64,000 nt of DNA from Mycobacterium sp. NBC_00419 (GTDB lineage: Bacteria; Actinomycetota; Actinomycetes; Mycobacteriales; Mycobacteriaceae): the NCBI RefSeq assembly GCF_036023875.1, contig NZ_CP107931.1, forward strand, positions 1,364,001 to 1,428,000. Reading direction: 5' to 3'. Of this stretch, positions 21,620 to 30,273 are shown in pieces. The position numbers were made by a program, and so were the translations under genes. Each line of letters begins with the position of its first letter. The first letter of the stretch is position 1. The notes under the pieces are model-generated. The model was not told the origin of the DNA and ran no database searches. It worked only from the letters and a program-made list of their open reading frames with translations.

Positions 21620-21772
21620 ATGACAACCGACGACGACGACGATGCCCGCCGCAAGAGCTTCGAGGAACGGGAGAAGGCGCGCGCCGAGGCCGAACGCGGT
21701 GAGGACGTGGTGTTCCCCGAGGGCTTTCGCAAGATGTGGCGGATGCTGCTTGGGCCGTGGAATCGCCGCTGA
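21620..21772 (+). CDS. Very small acidic/basic hypothetical protein
   Basis: 50 aa: it starts MTTDDDDDARRK, continues with a Glu/Arg/Ala helix, and ends WRMLLGPWNRR before TGA at 21770-21772. Third codon positions are almost all G or C, as in the neighbouring genes, which supports coding. It begins 16 bp after the Gly-Pro-repeat gene and may be co-transcribed. The ribosome site is weak. Unknown function. Confidence 0.5.
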   Translation: MTTDDDDDARRKSFEEREKARAEAERGEDVVFPEGFRKMWRMLLGPWNRR

Positions 21773-21831
21773 TCGCATACGATCCCCCCAGCCGCGAGGT
21801 TGAAAGCGCCCTAGCCTGAGGAGGGTTTGCC

Positions 21832-23271
21832 GTGAGCGACCGTCCCCTACGGGCCTCCTCGGACACCGACACGCTGTCCCCGCGCCAGATCGCATTCCTC
21901 GTTGCGGCACTGGTTTTCGCGCTCATGTCGTTCTCGCTGAACGCGACCATGATCGCCCCGGCGGTCCGCGATATCAACGAGACGCTGGGCCCCGGTGCGT
22001 TCGCGGCCATCTCGACGCCGTTCTATCTGGCCGGGGCGATCGCCAACGTGGTACTGATCCGCTGGAGCGACTACATCGGCCGAAAGCGGGTGTTGATCGG
22101 CATTCTCATCATCGTGTGCATCGGCACCGTGCTGTGCCTGAGCACGTCGCTGCCCATCGTGATCGTCGGGCGATTCCTGCAGGGAACCGCGAACATCACC
22201 TACGGGTTGGCCTTCCTGATTCTGCGGGCGAGGGTCAGCGGAACGACGTTCGGTCTGTGCTGCGGGGTGATGGCGTCGATCAATGGCGGTGTCGCCGGCG
22301 GTGACGCGTTCCTCGGCGGGGTGATGACCGACATGTGGGGCTACCGGTCCATCTTCGTGCTGATCCTGGCCGTCGGCGTCATCGCACTCGGCCTGGTGTG
22401 GCGAGCCGTACCCGCCGACCAGTCCGATGATCGCAAGTCCGGCCGGATGGACTGGATCGGCGGGGTGCTGATCGCGATGACCGTCGCCGGCATCACGCTG
22501 TTCCTGTCCAACGGCGGGCACGACGGCTGGGACTCCACCCCCGCGGTGGTGTGGCTGGCGATCACGGCCGCCGCCTTCGTGGGACTGCTGGTCTCCACCC
22601 GGCGAACCGACGACCCCATCGTGGAGATCGCGTACATGCGTACGCGCGAAGCGTGGCCATTGCTCGTCGTCACCGTGCTGGTGATGGGCTCGTTCATGGT
22701 GATCAACGGATTCGTCGTGCCCAGCATGGCCGAGGATCCGGACTCCGGATTCGGCCTTAATGCGACGACGACAGCGCTGTTGTTTCTCACCCCGGGCGCG
22801 ATCGTGCAGGTGCTCACCGCGCCCTTGATCGGCCGGTTGGCGGTGCGGGTCGGCTTCGTCACGATGTTGCGCGCCGGGGTGGCGGCCTCGACCGTGGTGG
22901 TCGCGTTGATGGCGGTGTTCGCCGACCACAAGTACGCGGTCGCGGCACTCATGGTGGTCTTCGGATTCACCTGCTTCGCGGTGACGCTGACGCCGCTGAG
23001 TTCACTGGGCGTATTGCAGGCCTCCGAGGAGGAACCGGGTGCGCTGCCCGGTATCGCCAACGCCAGCTACGGGATTGGCTTCTCCCTGGGGTTCGCCTGG
23101 GCCGGGCCGATGGTGGGCTCGGGCACGGATTCGACGTACCAGGCGGCGTTCTGGACCTGCGTCGGCATCGGCGTGATCGCCCTGGCGTTCAGTGCGGTGC
23201 TGCGGCCGACCGCCGCGTCTAGGGGCTCTGCCGCCCCGGCCGGTTCGACAGCTCCCCGGTCATCGCCTTAA
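21832..23271 (+). CDS. MFS drug/metabolite exporter (DHA2-like, ~14 membrane segments)
   Basis: 479 aa. The regular hydrophobic segments suggest 14 helices. Motif A between helices 2 and 3 reads RWSDYIGRKRVLIG. The length and the long C-terminal half fit the DHA2 drug:H+ antiporter family. The substrate is unknown. GTG start with GAGGAGGG nine bases upstream. Its 3' end overlaps the convergent flavin-protein gene by 53 bp. Confidence 0.9.
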   Translation: MSDRPLRASSDTDTLSPRQIAFLVAALVFALMSFSLNATMIAPAVRDINETLGPGAFAAISTPFYLAGAIANVVLIRWSDYIGRKRVLIGILIIVCIGTVLCLSTSLPIVIVGRFLQGTANITYGLAFLILRARVSGTTFGLCCGVMASINGGVAGGDAFLGGVMTDMWGYRSIFVLILAVGVIALGLVWRAVPADQSDDRKSGRMDWIGGVLIAMTVAGITLFLSNGGHDGWDSTPAVVWLAITAAAFVGLLVSTRRTDDPIVEIAYMRTREAWPLLVVTVLVMGSFMVINGFVVPSMAEDPDSGFGLNATTTALLFLTPGAIVQVLTAPLIGRLAVRVGFVTMLRAGVAASTVVVALMAVFADHKYAVAALMVVFGFTCFAVTLTPLSSLGVLQASEEEPGALPGIANASYGIGFSLGFAWAGPMVGSGTDSTYQAAFWTCVGIGVIALAFSAVLRPTAASRGSAAPAGSTAPRSSP

Positions 23272-23893
23272 CCGAGGGCGGGATCGGGGTGTCGGCGGCA
23301 CAGTCCGGGGCCCGCTGCGGCTCACCGTAAACCGTTGTCAGCGGGACGATTCCGGCCCACCCGCCCGCAGCGACGTCCTCGTCTTCGTCTTCGGGCCAGC
23401 CGTCGCCGATCTTCAGCGACCAGTTGTCCTGGCCGATCGCCATCCGCAGCGCCAGGGTCGCGGCGAGTTCCTTGCGGTTGCTCGGTCGCAACTCAGCCAC
23501 CCGGCCGGGGATGAAGGTGTCCGTGAGCGTCTCCAGGTAGGTCACCTTGTCCGCCTCGGGCACCACCTCGAACGTCCCGAACAGCACTGCACTGCGGAAC
23601 TGGAAGGACGACTCGAAACCGCTGCGCGCCACCAGAACTCCGTCCAGCGCGGTGACCGACACCGCCGCGTGCGCACCGTCGGCGAGTTGCCGCAACCAGG
23701 GCGAGCCGGTCGAACCGTGGATGACCAGTTCGTCACCGATGCGGGCGCATCCGACGGGGAAGATCACCGGGTGGCCGTCGCGGATCAGTGCGATCGTGGC
23801 CAGCGGGGTGGTATCGAGCAGCTCGTCGAGGCGGGCGCGGGAGGTGTTCTGCTTCTCCGCCAGACGGCTGACCTGAGTCGAGGGTTGTGCCAT
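23219..23893 (-). CDS. Pyridoxamine 5'-phosphate-oxidase-like flavin split-barrel protein
   Basis: 224 aa. Residues ~20-150 read as a PNPOx-type split barrel (LATIALIRDGHPVIFPVGCARIGD, VSVTALDGVLVARS), a fold that binds FMN or F420 in actinobacteria. The C-terminal half (GQDNWSLKIGDGWPEDEDEDV...GIVPL) matches the conserved tail of a mycobacterial subgroup. The substrate is unknown. Its start is 5 bp from the stop of the upstream lactate monooxygenase gene reading leftward, so the two are probably co-transcribed. Confidence 0.82.
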   Translation of the reverse strand: MAQPSTQVSRLAEKQNTSRARLDELLDTTPLATIALIRDGHPVIFPVGCARIGDELVIHGSTGSPWLRQLADGAHAAVSVTALDGVLVARSGFESSFQFRSAVLFGTFEVVPEADKVTYLETLTDTFIPGRVAELRPSNRKELAATLALRMAIGQDNWSLKIGDGWPEDEDEDVAAGGWAGIVPLTTVYGEPQRAPDCAADTPIPPSVKAMTGELSNRPGRQSP

Positions 23894-23897
23894 GCCA

Positions 23898-25067
23898 CTA
23901 CTGTCGCACGGCGCGCAGCGACTCGTGAGTCAGGTCGGCCAGCGTCGGGTAGCCGTCGATCGCCATGATCAGGTCTGCCTCGGCCAGCATCGACCGCAGC
24001 ACGTGCACGATCCCGTCGGTTCCCGCCAGCGCCGCCCCATAGGCGTAGGGCCGGCCGATCCCGACTGCGCTGGCACCCAGCGCCAGCGCCTTGATGACGT
24101 CCGCCCCCGAACGAACCCCGGAGTCGAACAGCACGGGTATCTCACCAGCGGCGGCCACCACGTCGGGCAGGCAGTCGATGGCAGGCACCCCGCCGTTGGC
24201 TTGGCGGCCGCCGTGGTTGGAGCAGTAGATGCCGTCGACCCCGGCGTCGATGGCGCGCCGCGCGTCGTCGGGATGGCAGATGCCCTTGAGGATCAGCGGC
24301 AGTTTCGTCAGCGACCGCAGCCACGGTAAGTCGTTCCAGGTCAACGAGTTTCCGAACACGCTGACCCAGTGCATGACGGCGTTGCGCGGGTCGGCGTCGA
24401 TGTCGGCGTCGACCTTGGCACGGAAGTGCGGGTCGCTGATGTAGTTGGCCAGGCACTTGCCGCGCAATTGCGGGAAGTTGGCGGTCGTCAGGTCGCGCGG
24501 GCGCCAGCCGGGGATCCAGGTGTCAAGGGTGACCACGATGCCGGCGTAGCCGGCGGCCTCGGCGCGGTGCACGAAGCTTTCGGCGAGCTCCCGGTCGGTG
24601 GGGGTGTACAGCTGGAAAAGCCCTGGGGTGTCGCCGAATTCAGCGGCGACGTCTTCCAGCGGATCCATGGTGAGCGTGGAGACGCACAGCGGAACACCGG
24701 TGCGGGCGGCGGCGCGCGCCGCGGCGAGGTCACCATGCTGGTCCTGGGTGCACAGCCCGATCACCCCGATGGGAGCCATGAACAGCGGGTTGGGCCAGCG
24801 TCGCCCCCACAGCTCGACCGACATGTCGCGCTCGGTGGCGCCGACGAGCATCCGCGGGATCAGGCCCCACTGGTTGAACGCGGTGACGTTGATGTTCTGG
24901 GTTCGCTCGTCACCGGCCCCGCCTGCGACATACGACCACACCGACGGCGAAAGTGCTTGCTGCGCGCGGGATTCGAGCTCGGCGAACGTCATCGGCAGAC
25001 TGGGGAGCACCCCGGTCAGGCCCTGGAAGTAGATCTCGAGCTGGTAGTTGCCATAGGGCTGGGTCAT
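23898..25067 (-). CDS. Lactate 2-monooxygenase (FMN alpha-hydroxyacid oxidase family)
   Basis: 389 aa from the ATG at 25067. The open frame continues to 25463 but runs antisense-phase through the next gene. From memory the protein aligns along its length with M. smegmatis lactate 2-monooxygenase: [60 protein letters not shown], and GIGRPYAYG. The catalytic His285 and Arg288 are in CSNHGGRQ. The reaction is L-lactate plus O2 to acetate, CO2 and water. It is 14 bp after the LLM-type oxidoreductase gene, so likely one operon. Confidence 0.92.
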   Translation of the reverse strand: MTQPYGNYQLEIYFQGLTGVLPSLPMTFAELESRAQQALSPSVWSYVAGGAGDERTQNINVTAFNQWGLIPRMLVGATERDMSVELWGRRWPNPLFMAPIGVIGLCTQDQHGDLAAARAAARTGVPLCVSTLTMDPLEDVAAEFGDTPGLFQLYTPTDRELAESFVHRAEAAGYAGIVVTLDTWIPGWRPRDLTTANFPQLRGKCLANYISDPHFRAKVDADIDADPRNAVMHWVSVFGNSLTWNDLPWLRSLTKLPLILKGICHPDDARRAIDAGVDGIYCSNHGGRQANGGVPAIDCLPDVVAAAGEIPVLFDSGVRSGADVIKALALGASAVGIGRPYAYGAALAGTDGIVHVLRSMLAEADLIMAIDGYPTLADLTHESLRAVRQ

Positions 25068-25081
25068 GCGGGTGCCTCGTT

Positions 25082-25975
25082 TCAGCCGACGTCGGCGACC
25101 AGGTCGGCCACCCGACGCAGCTGGTCGATGTCGGTACTGGTGGGGATGAGGTGCACCTCGGTGGTGCCGATCGCGGCGAACCCCTTCAGCGTCGCGACGA
25201 GTTCCTCGTCGGTGCCGGCCCAGCCGGTGGTGGGGGCCATCGCGTCGACGTACTCGGCCGGTATCCAGTTCATGTAGTGCCGAAGGTGCTTGTGCACCTG
25301 GGCGCGCGGCGCATCTCCCTGCCCGAGGGCGAACCAGAACGATGTCGCCAGGTGGGGTTCGGGCTTGCCCTGTTGAGCCCACGCGGTGCGGGCGACGTCG
25401 AACAGTTCGTCCTGCTTGCCCAGGTCGAGATCCAGGGTGATGCCGGCCAGACCTTCGGCCCACGGCGCCGCACTGCGAATCGTCTTGGGCCCGATGGTGC
25501 CGACGAGCAGCCGCGGTCCGCCGTGCTGGGCGGGTTGCGGCCCGACCGGCAGCACGGACTCGGTGATCTTCTCCCCCGACCAGATTCGCTGCATCACCGC
25601 CACCCGTTCGGCCATCTCACGCATGGTCTGGGTCTTGGGGTCCGCCCCCACTGCGCGGTAGTCCTCCTCGCGGCCGCCGACGCCGATGCCCACCGTCAGC
25701 CGTCCACCGCAGAGCATGTCGCCGGTGGCCAGCTGCTTGGCCAGCATCACCGGGTCGTGAAGTTGCGGCACCACCACGGTGGTGACCAGCGGCACCCGGT
25801 CGGTCCACGCCGACAGCGCACCCAGCAGGGTCAGTGAGTCGGGATTGCTGAACGCGATGCGCTCGCCCCAGCACAACGAGGAGAACGGACCCTCGTCGAC
25901 GGCCTTGGCCCAGCGCTTCAAGATGTCTGCGTCGAGGTCCGGCTCCATCACCGGCAGCGTCATGCCAATCTGCAC
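25082..25975 (-). CDS. LLM-class (luciferase-like, probably F420-dependent) oxidoreductase
   Basis: 297 aa. Starts [23 protein letters not shown], a bacterial-luciferase-type beta/alpha barrel. [27 protein letters not shown] is the class signature, and [16 protein letters not shown] is the second half of the flavin site. In mycobacteria most members use coenzyme F420. Substrate unknown. First gene of a set running leftward into lactate monooxygenase. Confidence 0.88.
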   Translation of the reverse strand: MQIGMTLPVMEPDLDADILKRWAKAVDEGPFSSLCWGERIAFSNPDSLTLLGALSAWTDRVPLVTTVVVPQLHDPVMLAKQLATGDMLCGGRLTVGIGVGGREEDYRAVGADPKTQTMREMAERVAVMQRIWSGEKITESVLPVGPQPAQHGGPRLLVGTIGPKTIRSAAPWAEGLAGITLDLDLGKQDELFDVARTAWAQQGKPEPHLATSFWFALGQGDAPRAQVHKHLRHYMNWIPAEYVDAMAPTTGWAGTDEELVATLKGFAAIGTTEVHLIPTSTDIDQLRRVADLVADVG

Positions 25976-26066
25976 GTTCGCGATTCTGGCACGGCGGCGA
26001 GTTCGACGTTTTGGCGCGTCCCACTCGAACTTCCCCGCCCGTTCGTCGGTTTCGGCGACAGCGGGG

Positions 26067-27188
26067 TCAGGCGACGGGGTCCTTGCTGGCCCGCACCGGG
26101 CCGGGATTCGGCGGCGGGCTCAGCAGATTGCCGCGCACACTGCCGCGGGTGGTGCGCACCGCCACCAGCAGCCAGGTGCACAACAACCCGGCGTACGCCA
26201 GCACCGCGGCGACCTTGAACGCCGGCAGCGAGGTGTGCACGGCAAGCTGGGTGGTGCCGGTGACGAAGGTGCCCACCGGAAATGTCAGGCTCCACCAGGT
26301 CAGCGCGAACGGCATTCCGCGCAGCAGCGTGCGCACCGTCAGCAAGGCCGCCAGGGCGATCCACAGCACGGCGAAGCCCCACACCGGAACACCGAACAGG
26401 ATCGCGAAAGCGTTGAAGTTGTCGGCCAGGTCAGGGCCGACCGCCAAGCCCGCGTTGATACCCAAAAGCCCTGCCGCCGTGATGGATTGCCCCAGCGGCC
26501 CGAGCACGATCCACAGCGTGGGGACCCGCGCGGTGCCCGAGGTGCCGTAGAGCGCGAGCCGGCTCCAGATCATGGAAATGATGATGAATGCCGCCACCAG
26601 AGACAGCCCGAACAGCGCGTAGCACCCGTAGAACATGGTGGTCCGCCCGGTGCCCGGTGCCATATGCGGGATCAGCAGCGCACCGGCGGCCGCCGACACC
26701 ATCGGCGGCACGATCGGCATCAGCCAGCCGCCGAATGCGGCGTCGGGTTCGACGTTGTGCTGGGTGAACATCAGGAACGGAATGCTCACCGCGGTGAACA
26801 GTCCGCCGATGGTGCCGGCGGTCCACAGCACCCACGCGAGGTCGACGGCAAGCCGTTGTCCGATGATGGCGTGACCGACCAGCAGCGCACCGGAGCCGAC
26901 CGTCATCAGCGCCATCGGTGCCGCGCCGTAGAAGTGGGCCATCTGCGGATTGCGGGCGTGGCTGCGCGCCGTTGTCGGATGCCGCAACCAGTGACCACCG
27001 ACCACCGCGAGCAGGATGGCCAGCAGCACGGCCGCGATCACCCACACCACCTGGGTGAACTCCCGCAGTCCGGGGACCTGGAGGGGAAGCGTGGCCCCGG
27101 CGGTCGCCACGATGCCGGTGCCCATCACCGACGCGAACCAGTTCGGTCCGATGTTGCCCAGCTTCTCAACACGCGTTTGAGTGGTCAT
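26067..27188 (-). CDS. TDT-family transporter (TehA/Mae1/Ssu1/SLAC1 type)
   Basis: 373 aa with about ten hydrophobic segments. GPNWFASVMGTGI near the N-terminus is the family signature. Members include malate permease, the tellurite-resistance channel TehA, the sulfite exporter Ssu1 and the anion channel SLAC1; the substrate here is not readable. The ATG lies 5 bp after the Rrf2 regulator, so the two form an operon and the regulator probably controls the transporter. Confidence 0.88.
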   Translation of the reverse strand: MTTQTRVEKLGNIGPNWFASVMGTGIVATAGATLPLQVPGLREFTQVVWVIAAVLLAILLAVVGGHWLRHPTTARSHARNPQMAHFYGAAPMALMTVGSGALLVGHAIIGQRLAVDLAWVLWTAGTIGGLFTAVSIPFLMFTQHNVEPDAAFGGWLMPIVPPMVSAAAGALLIPHMAPGTGRTTMFYGCYALFGLSLVAAFIIISMIWSRLALYGTSGTARVPTLWIVLGPLGQSITAAGLLGINAGLAVGPDLADNFNAFAILFGVPVWGFAVLWIALAALLTVRTLLRGMPFALTWWSLTFPVGTFVTGTTQLAVHTSLPAFKVAAVLAYAGLLCTWLLVAVRTTRGSVRGNLLSPPPNPGPVRASKDPVA

Positions 27189-27193
27189 CAGAT

Positions 27194-27676
27194 TTACGAC
27201 ACCCCGCTGTTGTGGCCGCGCCGGTTCTCCTGCTTGAGATAGTCGCGGGCCATGGTGGTTACGTGCTCGGGAAGCGTCCCGCCGGCCACGTCGGCCAGAC
27301 TGGTCTCTTCGAGAACCGACCTCATGCTGGCGCGCAGCGCGCGCCAGACATCGGTCAGCGCCTTGGTCGGCCCCGTGTAGGGCAGGTCACCCAGGCCGAT
27401 ATCGCGCACGCTGGCCAACGGGCCGTCGATGCATCGCAATACGTCGGCCACGCTGATCTCTTCTGCCGGGCGGGCCAGTTCGTAGCCGCCGTCGCGGCCG
27501 CGATGGCTACGGACCAGCCGATCGGTACGCAGGGCGGACAGAATGTCGACGAGGAACTGGGCGGGAATCCCCTGAGCTCTGGCCAGGTCTTCGGTCTTGA
27601 CCAGCACTCCGGTCTCCACCGAGGCCAGCTGGGTCATAGCGCGAACGGCGTACTCCGCTTTCGCCGACATTCGCAT
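27194..27676 (-). CDS. Rrf2-family transcriptional regulator without cluster cysteines
   Basis: 160 aa. The N-terminal winged helix ([18 protein letters not shown]...[34 protein letters not shown]) is typical Rrf2. The loop that carries three Cys in IscR/NsrR (here [19 protein letters not shown]) has none; the only Cys is in LRCIDGPL. It therefore probably does not bind an Fe-S cluster and is closer to CymR-like Rrf2 proteins. Co-transcribed with the TDT transporter. Confidence 0.9.
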   Translation of the reverse strand: MRMSAKAEYAVRAMTQLASVETGVLVKTEDLARAQGIPAQFLVDILSALRTDRLVRSHRGRDGGYELARPAEEISVADVLRCIDGPLASVRDIGLGDLPYTGPTKALTDVWRALRASMRSVLEETSLADVAGGTLPEHVTTMARDYLKQENRRGHNSGVS

Positions 27677-27720
27677 GCCGCGAATTGTGCCACCGCGGCA
27701 GTGACAATCGGCTCAGGTGC

Positions 27721-28734
27721 TCAGTTGTCGGCTGACGTGGCCGATTCGGCGGTGGCGTGCGGGCTCAGCGCTGTGCCGACCGCGGTACCGAAACGATCTG
27801 TCGAGGTCCGGACCGACTGGACCGCCGCGGCGACCTTAGCCCGCAGCGCAGTGGGCACCGACGCCTTGTTGCCGCCGCGGGCACCGGTGGCCGCGACATC
27901 GGTGGAACCCGCTGCGGCGGCTGCCGTGATCTCAGCTGCCACGTGGCGACGCAACCCGGCGGCGGTGGTCGGGTGGGGCGCCGGGGCCGCCGACGTTGAC
28001 GTGTCGGTACCGTCCCGCGTCTGCAGTGCCGAGAGCGGGACGAGACGGTTGCGGACGACGGTGTTGACCGCGTCGGCGACGATCAGCGGTGCCACCACGG
28101 GTGCCGACACCGCGGTGATGGCGGTGGCCGCCGCAGTCCGCAGATCCCCGTAACCCAGCGCGGTGATCGTGTCGGCGATGAGTTGGGGTTCCGCGGACAC
28201 CAGTGCCCCGGCGGCGACCGCGGCGACGACGACCTGCCCACCGACGTAGCCGACGTCACCGGCCAGCGACGTCAGGGCCTGCCGCAGGACCGGATCGATG
28301 TCACCGGGGGCCGCGGGCGCAGCGGGAAGACCCGCCGGCCCAGTGCCACTGAGCGGACGGACCGGCGCCGCCTCGGTGGGCAGGGACGCCAGCCAGGCAG
28401 CAGTGAGCGTCGGGGTCATTGCGTCGGCGGAGGTCGTGGTGCGGGCGTCGAAGACCTGCTCGACCGCCTTGCCGCCGAGCAGAGTCGCGTGAGTGACCAG
28501 TTCGGCGAGCATCCGCTTGAGAGTGCTGGCCGGACCGGTGTCGGAGGGATCGAGGGCGATCGCGTCGATGAAGGCTTGGTCCCGAATGGTCGCCGACGCA
28601 CTGGCGCCCGCCGACAGTTCAACGGCGGGAACCCGGACGTCGGATTGCGGGACGGAAACGGGGTTGGCGACGACGACGGTAGCGCCAACGAGCGCCACCG
28701 CGGTGGTGACGATCGCACCGATACCCCGCCGCAC
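27721..28734 (-). CDS. Exported Ala/Val-rich protein, GjpA-like paralogue 1
   Basis: 337 aa from the GTG at 28734; the frame is open to 28851, but upstream codons fall in the promoter element. A GTG at 28743 is also possible. The N-terminus (RRGIGAIVTTAVALVGATVVVANP) is a signal peptide. The mature protein is Ala/Thr/Val-rich with predicted helices and an unstructured Ser/Thr/Ala tail. It resembles the two following genes in layout and promoter. The family is often annotated as outer-membrane porin GjpA after a Gordonia protein; that name is tentative. Unlike its paralogues it has no strong hairpin after the stop. Confidence 0.7.
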   Translation of the reverse strand: MRRGIGAIVTTAVALVGATVVVANPVSVPQSDVRVPAVELSAGASASATIRDQAFIDAIALDPSDTGPASTLKRMLAELVTHATLLGGKAVEQVFDARTTTSADAMTPTLTAAWLASLPTEAAPVRPLSGTGPAGLPAAPAAPGDIDPVLRQALTSLAGDVGYVGGQVVVAAVAAGALVSAEPQLIADTITALGYGDLRTAAATAITAVSAPVVAPLIVADAVNTVVRNRLVPLSALQTRDGTDTSTSAAPAPHPTTAAGLRRHVAAEITAAAAAGSTDVAATGARGGNKASVPTALRAKVAAAVQSVRTSTDRFGTAVGTALSPHATAESATSADN

Positions 28735-28768
28735 TGACTTCACCACCTTGTTCCGAGCTGAAGCATCA

Positions 28769-28791
28769 ACAATACCTGAGAGGAAACTGAG
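28769..28791 (-). promoter_or_regulatory. Promoter and direct-repeat operator of GjpA-like gene 1
   Basis: On the minus strand CTCAGTT-N4-CTCAGGT (28791 to 28774) is a direct repeat with an 11-bp period. Its last T begins TATTGT (28774-28769), which fits a TANNNT -10 box. The same design precedes both neighbouring paralogues. Confidence 0.6.
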
Positions 28792-28852
28792 AGAGTTGTC
28801 CGGCACGCGCCTCTTGCTGTGGAAAAGACTTCCGTGCGGGTCTGACAGCAAT

Positions 28853-28882
28853 GTGCCCCTCCTTCCGAGGAAGGAGGGGCAC
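28853..28882 (-). terminator. Perfect 14-bp hairpin after GjpA-like gene 2
   Basis: A perfect inverted repeat (GTGCCCCTCCTTCC, two-base centre, complement) begins 16 bp beyond the stop of the gene at 28899. There is no T-tract, as is usual for mycobacterial terminators. The same sequence recurs at 30226-30259. Confidence 0.65.
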
Positions 28883-28898
28883 CGCTCGGCCGAGTGAA

Positions 28899-30068
28899 CT
28901 ACGCGGCCGATTTTCCTGCCGGAGCATGGTGGGCACGCTTGCTGCCGCCGGTGCTCTTGGCGCCACCCTGCGCCGAACCGGTGTCCGGCGAGCCCGCACC
29001 GGCAGTGCCGGTGTCACCCGGTGTCGGCCCGGCCTCGGGCTTGGCGACCTCGGTGACCGCGGTGGTGTCAGCAGACTCGGTGCCGGCCTGCGCCGCAGCG
29101 CGCAGCGCCGACACCGCCGACGGTGCCGCGGACTTGGCCGCTGCCGCGGGCTGGAACGGGCCGGTCGCCGGGTTATAGGTCGGGTTGTAGAAGCTGTCGG
29201 CCAGTTGACGCGTGCCCTGGGTGACCACGGCCCGCAGGCTCGGGATCACCGGATTGCTGGGATCGGTGGTGACGACACCGGGTCCGATGGTGAGCTGCTC
29301 CAGGTAGCCGAGGGTGCCGTTGCGTCCCAGGAATCCGTTGACCGCGGTGTCCCACGCCGCTCCGAACTGACCACTGGTCAGCTGCCCGAAGGCGGTGGTC
29401 AACGTGGCAATCGCCTGGTTGACGATGTAGGAAGCCCCACCGACGGTCACGCCGACCAGGTTGGTCACCAGCGTCGGGAGGGCGCTGGCCACGATGCCGG
29501 CGTTCTCGACGAGATTGCTGACGATGTAGTTGGCGGAGTTCAGGGCCGAGTTGATGCCCTTCTGCAACGGCAGGATGATCTGGCTCTGGATCACGGCCAG
29601 CGCCGCGTTCGGATCGCCGGCGATCAACAACTGGGCTGCGTCCACGAGCGCGAACGGCGTGTTCCACACCGCCTGCAGGCTCTTGTTGGCGAAGTCACCG
29701 ACGCCGCGGATGCCGGCCCAGACGTACCCCGACAGGTTCGTCACGACGGTCTGCGCCAGCGGCAGCGGCCAGAAGGCGAAATCGGGCAGGATGCCCTGAT
29801 AGCCCGCGTAGGCGTAGTTGCTCAGGGTGGGCAGCGTGTTCCACGGCGCGTCCCACGCCCCGTTGTAGAAGATGTTGGTGTTGACGTCCTCGATGACCTC
29901 GGCGACGGCGTTGAGCGGACTGGCCAGCGCGGCGAGTGCGACCGACTGGGTTGCGGCGCGATCGGCGGACGACAGCAGGCTGGGCTGGGTGATCGGCGTG
30001 ATGGCGATCGCAGTCGCTGCGAGCAGTGTGACCCCGGCGGTCAGTTGCGAGCGCAATGAGATGTCCAT
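28899..30068 (-). CDS. Exported Ala-rich protein, GjpA-like paralogue 2
   Basis: 389 aa. ATG with GGGGAGGA six bases upstream. Begins MDISLRSQLTAGVTLLAATAIAITPI, a signal peptide that matches the start of paralogue 3. The mature part (~35-290) has repeated aromatic/Asn motifs (YNGAWDAPWNTLPTL, VWNTPFALVDAAQLLIAGDP) and hydrophobic helices. The last ~100 residues are a Lys/Ala/Gly/Thr-rich disordered tail ending in His/Lys-rich SKRAHHAPAGKSAA. Likely envelope-located; a GjpA-porin annotation is common for such proteins but pore function is not shown. Confidence 0.85.
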   Translation of the reverse strand: MDISLRSQLTAGVTLLAATAIAITPITQPSLLSSADRAATQSVALAALASPLNAVAEVIEDVNTNIFYNGAWDAPWNTLPTLSNYAYAGYQGILPDFAFWPLPLAQTVVTNLSGYVWAGIRGVGDFANKSLQAVWNTPFALVDAAQLLIAGDPNAALAVIQSQIILPLQKGINSALNSANYIVSNLVENAGIVASALPTLVTNLVGVTVGGASYIVNQAIATLTTAFGQLTSGQFGAAWDTAVNGFLGRNGTLGYLEQLTIGPGVVTTDPSNPVIPSLRAVVTQGTRQLADSFYNPTYNPATGPFQPAAAAKSAAPSAVSALRAAAQAGTESADTTAVTEVAKPEAGPTPGDTGTAGAGSPDTGSAQGGAKSTGGSKRAHHAPAGKSAA

Positions 30069-30111
30069 GAAGAATCCTCCCCTGGTTTTTTGACGATGTC
30101 GTCAGGAGACG

Positions 30112-30175
30112 AACCTACCTGAGACAAGCCTGAGAAGGCAGCCGGTAATGACGTTTTGGAGTCAAATTCTTTTCT
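30112..30175 (-). promoter_or_regulatory. Promoter/operator region of GjpA-like gene 2
   Basis: Reading the minus strand: AGAAAAGAATTT (30175-30164), then AAAACGTCA (30157-30149), then CTCAGGC-N4-CTCAGGT (30134-30117) whose last T begins TAGGTT (30117-30112), a TANNNT -10. The first two blocks are identical, with identical spacing, upstream of gene 3. Confidence 0.65.
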
Positions 30176-30225
30176 GCGATTGGGCACCGGATTTGTGGGA
30201 CATTGTGCCCAGGCCCCAGACAGAG

Positions 30226-30259
30226 AGGTGCCCCTCCTTCCGAGGAAGGAGGGGCACCT
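30226..30259 (-). terminator. Perfect 16-bp hairpin after GjpA-like gene 3
   Basis: A perfect inverted repeat, 16-bp arms with a two-base centre, starts 14 bp past the stop at 30274. Its inner 30 bp are identical to the hairpin at 28853-28882. Probably an intrinsic terminator or 3'-end stabiliser. Confidence 0.7.
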
Positions 30260-30273
30260 GTCAGCCCTGAGAT

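Noticed and set aside
25068..25463. Longer lactate monooxygenase start at 25463
   Set aside because: The Arg-rich extension overlaps the LLM oxidoreductase gene in another frame; the ATG at 25067 starts the known N-terminus.
28853..28882. Hairpins at 28853 and 30226 as insertion-sequence ends
   Set aside because: No transposase or target duplication lies between them; the interval is a full paralogue gene, and each hairpin follows a stop codon as a terminator would.
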